DNA from: Cohnella algarum
Lineage (GTDB): Bacteria; Bacillota; Bacilli; Paenibacillales; Paenibacillaceae
Direction: 5' to 3'
DNA: 64,000 bases
Assembly: GCF_016937515.1 (NCBI RefSeq)
Contig: NZ_JAFHKM010000002.1
Span: 3,095,001 to 3,159,000 of the forward strand
Part shown: one piece after another, positions 19,484 to 27,464 of the stretch
Layout of the letters: every line of letters starts with the position of its first letter
How positions within the stretch are numbered: the first letter of the stretch is position 1
Notes under the pieces: generated by a model
The model's input: the letters and a program-made list of their open reading frames with translations, nothing else
Told to the model about the DNA's origin: nothing
Database searches by the model: none
Position numbers and translations under genes: made by a program

Positions 19484-20404
19484 ATGGCCGAAATTACAAA
19501 TGAGGACTTAAGATTATGGAATATCCCTTCAACTCGGACCAAGGAAGTATGGAAAAGATGGGCAGAATTTGCTCTCACATTTGATGGTTACGACTACTTC
19601 AAAGGTGACGCTGACGAATTAGTCAACCTGCATGCTATGGTGGCCGAATACTGTAATACCAATAAGCGCCTTCCTAGCGAACTCAATCTTTCAGAGTTGC
19701 GAGCATGTTTGTTTGCTATGCAAAGAATGTGGCGGCATTCCGGAGAATGGGGTCTGGCCCCTAAGGACAAGGCATTCATAAAAAAGTTAATCGATGCTAT
19801 CAGAGATCATGTAAAGGAAAATGAAGCACAGTTACCGTCCCTTGTCGACCAAGCGATCGAGTATGCCGCCTACGCGCACCAAGGTCAGAGGCGTAAAGGC
19901 ACCAATATCCCTTATATTAGTCACCCTTATGCTGTAGGAATGATTTTGCAGAAGGCAGGGTGTGCAGAGGAGGTCGTCGCTGCCGGGATTTTACACGACA
20001 CACTTGAAGATACCGAAACTACGGAAAAAGACTTGCTTGAGCGGTTCGGGCCGGTTGTGCTTGAAATGGTCAAGGGCTGCTCGGAACCGGACAAGGGGGC
20101 GTCTTGGGAAGAGAGAAAGCAGCATACGCTCGATGAACTTAAACACGCTTCATTACCGATTCGGCAGGTGTCTTGCGCAGATAAGCTGCATAATATACGT
20201 TCAATCCAGAGGGATTTGAAGGTACACGGGGAGGACGCTTGGAATAGGTTTAAACGCGGACGGGAGAGTCAGGAGTGGTATTACCGAGGTTTGGTAGAAA
20301 GCCTAGGCTATGCTTCTCGCTTTAAATTATTAGACGACCTTCAAGACGCAGTCGAAGAAGTATTCGGTCCGATATTGTTAAACGCAGAATGGAAGAAGCT
20401 GTGA
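19484..20404 (+). CDS. SpoT/MESH1-like HD phosphohydrolase with unknown N-terminal domain
   Basis: A 306-residue protein. Residues about 118-270 are an HD domain of the RelA/SpoT hydrolase type: RRKGTNIPYISHPYAVG, the HD motif ILHDTLEDTETT (about 169), and SCADKLHNIRS. Such domains hydrolyse (p)ppGpp or related nucleotides with a metal ion. No synthetase domain is present. The first 110 residues (tryptophan-rich, RLWNIPSTRTKEVWKRWAEF) are unfamiliar to me. The start follows GGGAGAG. As last gene of the helicase block on the same strand it may act as a nucleotide-signalling or nucleotide-clearing effector; that is inferred. Confidence 0.82.
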   Translation: MAEITNEDLRLWNIPSTRTKEVWKRWAEFALTFDGYDYFKGDADELVNLHAMVAEYCNTNKRLPSELNLSELRACLFAMQRMWRHSGEWGLAPKDKAFIKKLIDAIRDHVKENEAQLPSLVDQAIEYAAYAHQGQRRKGTNIPYISHPYAVGMILQKAGCAEEVVAAGILHDTLEDTETTEKDLLERFGPVVLEMVKGCSEPDKGASWEERKQHTLDELKHASLPIRQVSCADKLHNIRSIQRDLKVHGEDAWNRFKRGRESQEWYYRGLVESLGYASRFKLLDDLQDAVEEVFGPILLNAEWKKL

Positions 20405-20589
20405 AGGAATCGTAAATTCATAGACCTCGCGTTCGAAGAGTCGTAGGCGCAAAGGTCAGTTGGTCTCCTTGAACCACTTTGTCCATGGACTACAGACTGA
20501 AATTGGACGTTGTCCGAAAATGGACAGGTCGGATTCAAAACTGGGGACAAATCTCCTCCAGCTTTCCGTCTTCTTCCCCGATCGCATCG

Positions 20590-20715
20590 GACAGCATTTA
20601 CGCTGAGGTTTCACTGTTGGTGGGTTTATACCAACTTCTTGACAGACTCCAGTTGGAGCGAGACATCGAGGACTACATTCACTTTTACAATTATGAGCGA
20701 TTACAGTCCAAATAA
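20590..20715 (+). pseudogene. Relic of an IS3-type transposase C-terminus
   Basis: One frame ends with LERDIEDYIHFYNYERLQSK, the typical tail of IS150/IS3-group transposases, preceded by about 20 less recognisable residues. No catalytic core or inverted repeats remain, and adjacent frames are broken. It marks an old insertion at the edge of the helicase block. The remainder of 20405-20590 holds nothing I can identify. Confidence 0.65.
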
Positions 20716-20758
20716 AACGGCCTCAGTCTCATAGAATGCAGGACTAAGGCCGCTTTTC
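20714..20758. terminator. Bidirectional terminator
   Basis: Inverted arms CGGCCTCAGTC (20718-20728) and GACTAAGGCCG (20742-20752) form a stem with one mismatch. It is flanked by A-rich sequence on the left and TTTT on the right. It should mainly serve the minus-strand MFS gene ending at 20785. Confidence 0.75.
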
Positions 20759-20784
20759 CGTTATCAACTATTCGATGGTTAGCA

Positions 20785-21966
20785 TTAATTCGCTGACTGC
20801 ATCGCCGAATAACGTGACGACATGCTGGACAATGCAAACGCGGCAATGATGGCGATGAGTACGCCGAGTATCCCGAACCAAGTAATGGATGCAAGAGAAA
20901 CATGGTTAACGATCAGCCCGCCGATTCCTGCGCCGAATGCCATGGCAAGCTGCATCATGGAACTGTTCAAGCTCAGCATGACGCCCGAGGAGTCAGGAAC
21001 GAGCGTAGCCAGGTTGAATTGCTGTGCCGGAGCGGATGACCAGGCGGCAAAAGACCAGAGGATCAAAATGGCGAATACGGCAATGGCCGACTGTCCGACG
21101 AAGGAAAGCAAAATCAACGAAATGACGTGAAGCGCCATCCCTGAAACGAGCGTGAATAGAATGCCACTTTTATCCGCGCTGTAGCCGCCGACTTTCGACC
21201 CTATCAAGCTAGCAATGCCGAACACGAGCAGGGCTGCGCTAATCAATGATTTATTTAAATGAGTCACCTCTAGCAGAAATGGGGAGATGTAGGTATAAAC
21301 GAGAGAATATCCTCCTAACCAGAAAAAAGTAATCGCCAATGCAACCAAAACCTGAGGTTTTTTTAATAAAGCTAATTGCTTGATCAAACGAACAGGCTTG
21401 TCGCCCTGAATGCGTGGAAATACTGCAGCAATGACAAACATGGCCATAACCCCGATAATTGCGATGGCCAGAAATACAGCATTCCAGTCAAAAGCCGAGG
21501 CTACCATTCTGCCGAGCGGAACTCCGATGATGAGCGATGCGGTTAAGCCCATAGTGACGTTTGCGATGGCGCTGGCCTGCTTGCCTGGCGGAGCGATTTT
21601 GGCGGCGATGCTGAGTGCGTTAACAGTAACCACCCCGGCGCCTAACGCCGTAATGATTCTCCCCGCAATGAAGAAACCAAAGCCGGTCCATATAAATGTG
21701 AGCAGATTTGCACCAATAAAGAAGCCCAGCGAATAAAGGAGGAGCTTACGCCGTTCCATTTTAGCCGTTAGCGCCATTAGAATAGGCGTGCCGATCGCAT
21801 AGGCAAGAGAATAGACCGTAATGAGCTGGCCCGCTGCCGCAACGCTTGTTCCTAATGCCTCGGCGATCCGGTCCAAAATCCCGGAAATGACATAATTAGA
21901 TGTTCCTACTAAAAAACTGATCAAGACTAGAACGTAAACTTTCCATGTGCTTTTCATATTTCCCAC
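20785..21966 (-). CDS. MFS efflux transporter
   Basis: A 393-residue major facilitator superfamily protein with about 12 hydrophobic segments. It opens with TM1 (VYVLVLISFLVGTSNYVISG) and has the cytoplasmic loop GTPILMALTAKMERRK (motif-A-like) and the proline/glycine-rich segment LIIGVPLGRMVASAFDW of drug:H+ antiporters. It resembles AraJ/YdhL-type exporters; the substrate cannot be told. It is divergent from a TetR gene with palindromic operators between them, so it is probably induced by its own substrate. Confidence 0.85.
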   Translation of the reverse strand: MGNMKSTWKVYVLVLISFLVGTSNYVISGILDRIAEALGTSVAAAGQLITVYSLAYAIGTPILMALTAKMERRKLLLYSLGFFIGANLLTFIWTGFGFFIAGRIITALGAGVVTVNALSIAAKIAPPGKQASAIANVTMGLTASLIIGVPLGRMVASAFDWNAVFLAIAIIGVMAMFVIAAVFPRIQGDKPVRLIKQLALLKKPQVLVALAITFFWLGGYSLVYTYISPFLLEVTHLNKSLISAALLVFGIASLIGSKVGGYSADKSGILFTLVSGMALHVISLILLSFVGQSAIAVFAILILWSFAAWSSAPAQQFNLATLVPDSSGVMLSLNSSMMQLAMAFGAGIGGLIVNHVSLASITWFGILGVLIAIIAAFALSSMSSRYSAMQSAN

Positions 21967-22058
21967 TCCTGACGTGTTTTAAAAATATAAAAAAAGTTGG
22001 TGTTCCCTCGATTGCGACGGTTGTGAAACCGAAAGCATTTTGCTTCTATACGTCACTA

Positions 22059-22080
22059 GTTGTTTGAACAACATGTGTTG
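22059..22080. promoter_or_regulatory. Operator 1 of the MFS/TetR divergent pair
   Basis: The palindrome GTTGTTTGAACAAC (22059-22072) has the form GTTGT-N4-ACAAC. It overlaps a second palindrome CAACATGTGTTG (22069-22080). It lies between the divergent MFS and TetR genes and close to a minus-strand -35-like TTGTTC. A TATAAT at 22092-22097 is a candidate -10 for the TetR gene. Confidence 0.65.
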
Positions 22081-22136
22081 TATTTGTATGCTATAATAAC
22101 AACCGAATGGTTCGCAATCATCAATAACCATAAACC

Positions 22137-22150
22137 GTTGTATAGACAAC
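22137..22150. promoter_or_regulatory. Operator 2 of the MFS/TetR divergent pair
   Basis: GTTGTATAGACAAC has the same GTTGT-N4-ACAAC form as operator 1. It lies about 40 bp before the TetR start, downstream of the TATAAT at 22092. Binding here would block transcription of the regulator itself. The shared half-site supports TetR autoregulation. Confidence 0.65.
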
Positions 22151-22190
22151 ACCGTTTCTATAATGTCGTTTTACTGGGGGGATCTTAACC

Positions 22191-22781
22191 ATGACAATTA
22201 AAAAGAATCAAGCCGATCCTCGTGTGATACGTACACGGCGGCTCCTTCAAGACGCTTTTGATTCCTTAATTCAAGAAAAAGATTTTGAATCGATAACCGT
22301 TAGGGATATTGCGGAGCGGGCTACTGTTAACAGAGCGACTTTTTATGCTCACTTTATAGATAAATTTGAAATTCTTGAGGCCAGACTAATGGAATCATTT
22401 ATGACGATCATAAATCGTAGAATAAACGGGCATGAAGTTTTAAATAAAGAAACGATCCAGAGTATTTTCCTGGGGTTATGCGAATTTCATAAGGATCTGG
22501 GTACTATATGCAAAAAAAGAAATACATCGCTTGTTCCTGCATTCGAAATTCAAATAAAGAAAAAAATCCAAACGATACTTCTTTCCTTTATAGACAAAGA
22601 CAAGATGCTATCGACTCCCAACACGCAATTCTTAATAAATACTGCTTCTATCATGTTAAGTTGGGGGATGTACGGTGCGGCTTACGTTTGGAATCATGAG
22701 GGGCGACTACTAAGTGCGGAAGCATTCGTTGAGCAGACTATGCCCTTAGTGATGAACGGAGCCAAAGAACTGCTGGGATAA
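22191..22781 (+). CDS. TetR/AcrR-family repressor
   Basis: A 196-residue protein with the TetR N-terminal HTH: TRRLLQDAFDSLIQEKDF, then VRDIAERATVNRATFYAHF. The C-terminal half is the variable ligand-binding and dimerisation region, similar in style to TetR_C_7 regulators (SWGMYGAAYVW). The start follows GGGGGGATC. It is divergent from the MFS transporter at 20785-21966, which it most likely represses through the GTTGT-N4-ACAAC sites. Confidence 0.88.
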   Translation: MTIKKNQADPRVIRTRRLLQDAFDSLIQEKDFESITVRDIAERATVNRATFYAHFIDKFEILEARLMESFMTIINRRINGHEVLNKETIQSIFLGLCEFHKDLGTICKKRNTSLVPAFEIQIKKKIQTILLSFIDKDKMLSTPNTQFLINTASIMLSWGMYGAAYVWNHEGRLLSAEAFVEQTMPLVMNGAKELLG

Positions 22782-22900
22782 GTCCTGTTGCTTTTTCTCT
22801 GCCCCTCGTGTTATATAAAAATGTTCGCCGCCTGACTTTATGGCGGGAAAAAGGCATGAATTCGCCATTCGGTGTGGCGGAGCCAAACCGAATAAACAGC

Positions 22901-22952
22901 CGACAATAGCCTAATCCCTTCTGTACAATGACGGTGGATTAGGCTATTGTCG
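22901..22952. repeat. Perfect 17-bp inverted repeat before the transposon genes
   Basis: CGACAATAGCCTAATCC (22901-22917) and GGATTAGGCTATTGTCG (22936-22952) are perfect reverse complements around an 18-nt loop. No T tract follows, so it is not a classical terminator. It may shield the transposon genes from incoming transcription or mark the element's left end. No matching copy was seen near the right end (26200-27300). Confidence 0.7.
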
Positions 22953-22964
22953 ATTAAAAAGGAA

Positions 22965-23003
22965 AATGCTCCCGAACCTTTGGCGAGGATCCCCGGGAGC
23001 ATT
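22965..23003 (+). promoter_or_regulatory. Hairpin that buries the ribosome-binding site of the DUF6431 gene
   Basis: Arms AATGCTCCCG (22965-22974) and CGGGAGCATT (22994-23003) pair perfectly. The only Shine-Dalgarno-like sequence ahead of the ATG at 23013 is GGGAG within the right arm, so the folded leader would hide it. This suggests low or conditional translation. Confidence 0.55.
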
Positions 23004-23012
23004 CACTTCATC

Positions 23013-23615
23013 ATGTCAAAAATACTTTATTTCGGCCTTTCTTGCAAGGCTTATTTACGCACATTCGGAAATCAATCTCCTGACGTCCAGCTCTGCTGTG
23101 AAAACTGCGGTCGGCTTCTCCATAAACACGGTCGTTATTGGCGAGGAATTGTGACGAAGCATGAGGTCATCCAGATCCCGATCTACCGTCGATATTGTCC
23201 TACCTGTAGAATAACAATCTCCCTCCTGCCGGAGTTCCTGATTCCATGGGCCCGGTATGCGACTTGGGTGCGAGAAGCGGCATTAAAGCGCAAGCACAAG
23301 GGATTCTCTTGGCGGCAGACGACAGAAAGCACAACAACTCCTGCCGTGCGTTATAGCCGCCGTACGTTGAAACGCTGGTGGGCAAGACATCTGCGCCGCG
23401 CAGCGGATGCAGCACTATGGGTTGCTGGGAAACTCGTAGCCCAGGGGGACGACACGGATATGCTCCACCTTTACCCCACCATGATGAACCCAACGCCAAT
23501 GGATACATTGGATTGGCTGGACAAACTGTTACCCCGATTCATCCCCGCTGGCGCATCCAGACGGGGCTATTGGACGTTTCTAAATGCGAGGTTACCTGTA
23601 GCATCACGCTTATAA
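23013..23615 (+). CDS. DUF6431-type cysteine-rich protein of the transposon
   Basis: About 200 residues from the ATG at 23013; a TTG further upstream at 22947 would lie inside the hairpins and is less likely. N-terminal cysteines CCENCGR and the later YCPTCR suggest a zinc ribbon that binds nucleic acid. A basic segment and RRTLKRWWARHLRR follow, HTH-like. Proteins of this type accompany DDE/AAA+ transposons; their function is not known to me. The reading frame is intact. Confidence 0.7.
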   Translation: MSKILYFGLSCKAYLRTFGNQSPDVQLCCENCGRLLHKHGRYWRGIVTKHEVIQIPIYRRYCPTCRITISLLPEFLIPWARYATWVREAALKRKHKGFSWRQTTESTTTPAVRYSRRTLKRWWARHLRRAADAALWVAGKLVAQGDDTDMLHLYPTMMNPTPMDTLDWLDKLLPRFIPAGASRRGYWTFLNARLPVASRL

Positions 23616-23727
23616 ATCCCTTCAGCATCCACCGCCAAGGAGCAAGGCAAACGAAAATCGCCTCCAAAATTGCTTTAAAAATCGCCTGGACGGCAAGTTG
23701 CCCTCCTGATCCCACAAAATATGCGCC

Positions 23728-23775
23728 CTCCCTGGCTTCTAGCGTCTATGCGATACTCTCATAGACCACAGGGAG
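23728..23775 (+). promoter_or_regulatory. Stem-loop in the leader of the DDE transposase
   Basis: Nested inverted pairs CTCCCTG (23728-23734) / CAGGGAG (23769-23775) and GTCTATG / CATAGAC form an extended hairpin. It ends immediately before the ribosome-binding sequence GAGGAG (23775-23780). It is a second leader structure next to a start in the same element, consistent with translational damping. Confidence 0.45.
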
Positions 23776-23787
23776 AGGAGATTTAGC

Positions 23788-25169
23788 ATGGATGAGCAAG
23801 CAAGGCAGCAAGAAGCCAACTTCCGTTATGGCTTAATTGCATCACTGGTTAGCCGCAAATTGGATCCCGGAGAACAGATGGCGTTGATGCGCGAAATTGT
23901 AAGCCATGAGTATGAAACGTCGTCGGGACAGCGAAGGAGAATTAGTCTACGAACGCTTGAGCGATATTTAAAAGCGTATCGCGAAGGCGGATGGGAGGCG
24001 CTGTTGCCCTCCGTCCGAGCAGACAAACTCACGACCAGGGAAATCCCCGAGGATGTGCTTGCCAAAGCGATTGCCTTAAAGCAGGAGCAACCCGGCCGAA
24101 GCGTCAGGCAGATTATTGCGATTCTGGAACTGGCGGCATTCGTGGCCCCCGGCACCCTGAAAGAAAGCACGCTTAGCAAGCAGCTTCGCCGCCGCGGCGT
24201 CACGCGCAAAGCGTTACTGAATACGGGGTGGAGCCACTTTCGCCGGTTTGAAGCCACGCACCGAAATAGCATGTGGCAAGGCGATGTGCAGCATACCCTT
24301 TACCTTCCGCATCCGGACAAGCCCGGCAAGAAGGTCATGGCCTATCTGGTTATTTTCATTGACGATTACTCTCGCTTCGTGTGCATGGCCAGTTCTATTT
24401 CGAGGAACGTGTGGCCCGGCTGGAGGATTGCCTGAAGAAGGCGATTTTAAAGAACGGAGTGCCGGAAATGATCTATGTCGATAACGGCGCCATCTATTCT
24501 TCACACCATTTTGAGCGGATTTGCGGGCGACTGGGGGCAGAGCTTAAGCATACTCGCCCCGGACGTCCTATGGGACGCGGGAAGCAAGAAAAGTTCTTCC
24601 GATTTGTCGACCAGAGCTTTGTGCCGGAGGCATACGACCTGATTGAACAAGGGAAGATCCAGACGCTTAACGATTTGAATCGATTCTTCTCGGCGTGGCT
24701 TGAGATTGCTTACCACCAGAAAGTCCACAACAGCTTTAAGCAGCGCCCAGTCGACCGATACCAAAAAGACGACCACCCGATTCGCATGTTGCCGCCGCAT
24801 GAACTCATAGAAGTATTCTTGCTGGAGGAATCCCGCAAAGTGGACAAAACGGGATGCATCTCGCTGCTGGGCACGATATTCGAGGTCCAGACAGAGCTTG
24901 CCGGCTCGAAGATTCAGGTGCGATTCGATCCGCACGACCTGTCCGTCATCCAGGTGTGGAAGGACGGCCAGCGCTATGAAGACGCGAAGCCAATGAAGCT
25001 CCGCGATCCGAAAAACCGGCCGAAGCAGGATGAACCGAAGGCCGTCATGCAACCGCCGAAGACGGGCCTCAACTATGTGGAATTATTGGTGGAAGAACAG
25101 AAACGGCAGACCCGCGAAGCGCAAGGCGCTGCGCTTTCGCGAGCGATGAAAGAGGTGAATCGCTCATGA
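23788..25169 (+). pseudogene. DDE integrase-type transposase, broken by a one-base deletion
   Basis: The first part (23788 to about 24380) has HTH regions and the first catalytic aspartate (MWQGDVQHTLYLP). The second part continues in another frame with YVDNGAIYSS and GRGKQEKFFRF, giving D and E 35 residues apart (DD35E). The junction reads TTCGTGTGCATGG near 24380; one extra G would restore RFV-VHGQFYFEERV. Full length would be about 460 residues. The final codons overlap the AAA+ ATPase start by 4 bp. It is a real frameshift or a sequencing error; everything else in the gene looks sound. Confidence 0.88.
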
Positions 25170-25969
25170 TTCGTGGTTTCTTCGGGTGGGAGCGCGTTCC
25201 GTTCACCCGGGAGATTGAAACACGGCATCTGCACCGCTCCAAGCGATTCGAAGAATGTGTAGCACGGATGCAGTATATGGTGATGACTCGCTCGATTGGC
25301 TGCGTCACCGGTGAAATTGGCTGCGGCAAGTCGACAGCCGTTCGCTACTTGAAAGACCAACTGGATCCGAACAAGTACCGGTTTATCTATCTGTCGGATG
25401 CGAATCTGAAACCAAGGGACTTTTACCGTGAACTCCTCCACCACTTCGGCTTGCCGCCCAAGTTTCTGCGCAGCGAAGCCAAACGGCAATTCCAGCACCT
25501 CGTATGGGATTTGTACGAGAACCAGCAGAAGGTCGCCGTTATTGTCGTGGATGAAGCGCACCTGCTTTCAGGAGACATGCTGCAAGAAATACGCTTTTTG
25601 ACGAATTTTCGTATGGACTCGATTTCGCCGCTTGCCCTGCTGCTCATTGGACAGCCGGAACTACAGGCCACGTTGCAACTGAGAATCTTCAAGCCGATTA
25701 CACAGCGGATGAACGTGCGTTTTCATTTGGAAGGCTTGTCGCTCGAGGAGTGCCGCGATTACATCTCCCACCAATTGGAGGTTGCCGGAAGTACAGGGCC
25801 GGTGTTTACGACAGAAGCGATGGACGCCATATACGCGCATGCTCGGGGGATATGCCGAGAGATAAATAACGTCTGCACCGCTGCGCTTCTGGATGCAGTG
25901 CTGCGAAAAGACAAAATGATTGATACCGTCCATGTGACGAGGATCCTAGCTGAATTTAAGGAACAGTGA
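25166..25969 (+). CDS. AAA+ ATPase of the transposon (ExeA/TniB-like)
   Basis: A 267-residue protein. Walker A is GEIGCGKSTAVRYL (about residue 52), Walker B VIVVDEAHLLSG (about 128), and the sensor region ALLLIGQPELQATL is typical of ExeA/TniB-type transposition ATPases. These bind target DNA and activate the DDE transposase. The start overlaps the transposase stop by 4 bp. Intact. Confidence 0.85.
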   Translation: MIRGFFGWERVPFTREIETRHLHRSKRFEECVARMQYMVMTRSIGCVTGEIGCGKSTAVRYLKDQLDPNKYRFIYLSDANLKPRDFYRELLHHFGLPPKFLRSEAKRQFQHLVWDLYENQQKVAVIVVDEAHLLSGDMLQEIRFLTNFRMDSISPLALLLIGQPELQATLQLRIFKPITQRMNVRFHLEGLSLEECRDYISHQLEVAGSTGPVFTTEAMDAIYAHARGICREINNVCTAALLDAVLRKDKMIDTVHVTRILAEFKEQ

Positions 25970-25981
25970 GGGATGACAAAT

Positions 25982-26203
25982 ATGAATGAGATACGATTTC
26001 ATGGAGATACCGAGCGTTGGAACGTGTACGATGGAGAAGAGTTGCTTTGCTCGCTACGTTGTGGTGATGCCGTGATGATTCAAGTAGGAAAGCACTTCTT
26101 GCCATCCAACCTTGAGCTCGATACGGACTGGTACGTGAAGTTTGGAAATTCGAAGTTCTGGCTCCACCGACATGCCAAGTACCGCGTCCGACCGCTGTTC
26201 TAA
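25982..26203 (+). CDS. Small DUF5348-like protein of the transposon
   Basis: About 73 residues beginning MNEIRFHGDTERWNVYDGEE. An in-frame ATG at 25973 sits too close to GAGGG to be used, so 25982 is preferred. Tryptophans and the ending DTDWYVKFGNSKFWLHRH suggest a small beta-rich fold, as in DUF5348 proteins often found at the end of this transposon type. Function unknown. Confidence 0.65.
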   Translation: MNEIRFHGDTERWNVYDGEELLCSLRCGDAVMIQVGKHFLPSNLELDTDWYVKFGNSKFWLHRHAKYRVRPLF

Positions 26204-26227
26204 CTGCTCTTCGGAGCAGTTTTTTTA
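26203..26227 (+). terminator. Terminator of the transposon operon
   Basis: ACTGCTC-TTCG-GAGCAGT with a UUCG tetraloop is followed by seven T. It begins at the DUF5348 stop codon. Confidence 0.9.
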
Positions 26228-26289
26228 CGCCGACAAACAAAGGCGAAATATAATTGTCTCCGAAACGGCGGTGAGGAAAGCAAAAAGCC

Positions 26290-27062
26290 ACCGTCATTGG
26301 CGGTTCCGAATCTACCGTCAATTAAAGTGGCTGATGACACTAAAGACCTTGCATGGGCTTGGCTGGACCGCTAGAGCGATTGGTCAGGAGCTTGGTCGTC
26401 ATCATTCCACCATAGCCCGAGAACTCAAGAGAGGACAGACGGCTGAACGGTCCGACGCAGGAGCCGCTCATAACGCCTATCACGAGCGAAGAGCCTCAAG
26501 TGTCCCAGCGGCAAGTTCTCTGCTAGGCTTGCCGCAGAGTTGCAAGAGAAGCTTGAGCAGACATGGTCGCCCGAGCAGATCGCAGAGAAGCGGCGTAGCG
26601 AGGGGGCAGCCTAGCGTTTGCTTTAAGACAATCTATCGCTGGCTTTATGATGGCAAGCTCGTCGGTACTCCGATCCGTCAGCGCCCTAAGGAAGTGCGTA
26701 AACGTACGACCTTTGGTCATTGGGAGCTCGATACAGTCGTGTCCAGCAGAGGGAAAAGCAAAGCCTGTGCAGCCACTTTTATCGAGCGTAAGACAAGATT
26801 ATACTTCGCTGTTAAGATGCCTGACCGCACCTCACATTCGATGGAGATTGCCTTTGGTATAGCCGCTAGTCAGTACCCACAAGGTGTCTTTAAAACCGCT
26901 ACTACAGACCGCGGCAAAGAGTTTGCCTGCTATACCGAGCTAGAGCACTTTCACAACGTCAACGTCTACTTAGATGTCGGATCTTGTGCTGGGTCTGAAT
27001 CTCGTCTATATAATTCAAGGAGAAGGATGAATGTGTTCACCAGCCAGTATAAATTGATCTAA
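26290..27062 (+). pseudogene. Broken IS30-family transposase
   Basis: Recognisable IS30 blocks are spread over two frames: the HTH (GQELGRHHSTIARELKRG), WSPEQIAEKRRSEG in a shifted frame, FKTIYRWLYDG, then the catalytic stretch FGHWELDTVV and TDRGKEFACY. At about 26970 (NVNVYLDV) the sequence departs from the family, so the third catalytic residue region is missing. At least two lesions are present. No inverted repeats were identified. Confidence 0.8.
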
Positions 27063-27413
27063 CGAACGAGAGAATCTTTATTTAGCTTTTGTGAAACTTT
27101 GTCCCCCTCTGATTATAGAGTCAATTCGCGGCCTGCATGTTCACGTAGCCGATGGATATCGGGTATGGTTGGGGAATCGCGCCCTAGGTAAATCACTTCC
27201 TAAAGTAACACCATTACGCACGAATTTCATCATAGGGGCTAAATGGTGAAAATGGGAAGGAATCTCGGGTATATCCCACCGAAAATGAATCTCGCTAAAC
27301 TTTAGATTATGGATTTTGTTGCGGGATGGAGGAATCAGTTTGTTGTATGACTACACGACGAGCGGCGAGGCCATTTTCAACTGCTCTAGTAGCAGCAGCT
27401 ACCCCATTAAACG
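27063..27413. other. Gap without recognisable genes
   Basis: About 350 bp between the IS30 relic and the terminator of the surface-protein gene. I see no frame with protein-like content, no hairpin of note and no recognisable RNA. It is probably remains of mobile DNA. Confidence 0.4.
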
Positions 27414-27459
27414 AGAAAACCCTCTTACTGGGCTTGAAGCCCATAAGAGGGTTTTTTCT
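27414..27459 (-). terminator. Terminator of the first SLH protein gene
   Basis: AAAACCCTCTTA and TAAGAGGGTTTT, with inner GGGCTT / AAGCCC, form a long stem (27416-27457). It is flanked by A-rich sequence on one side and T-rich on the other, 6 bp beyond the minus-strand stop at 27465. Confidence 0.88.
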
Positions 27460-27464
27460 TGCGA

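Larger units (their letters stand above)
22901..26227 (+). mobile_element. DUF6431 / DDE / AAA+ / DUF5348 transposon (ends not resolved)
   Basis: Four consecutive plus-strand genes: a cysteine-rich DUF6431 protein, a DDE integrase-type transposase, an ExeA/TniB-like AAA+ ATPase and a small DUF5348 protein, closed by a terminator. A DDE plus AAA+ pair is the core of Tn7/Tn5053/IS21-type transposons. I could not find matching terminal inverted repeats, so the limits given are those of the structured leader and the final terminator. The transposase is frameshifted, so the copy is probably not autonomous. Confidence 0.7.

Noticed and set aside
1..20404. Classification as DISARM, BREX or Druantia
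   Set aside because: There is no DrmA/DrmB/DrmC set, no PglZ or BrxC, and no DruH-type protein; the DUF1998-type ends alone do not identify these systems.
22986..22999. GAGGATCCCCGGGA resembles a cloning-vector polylinker
   Set aside because: The similarity is short, stops after a few bases, and the sequence is explained as the arm of a natural hairpin.
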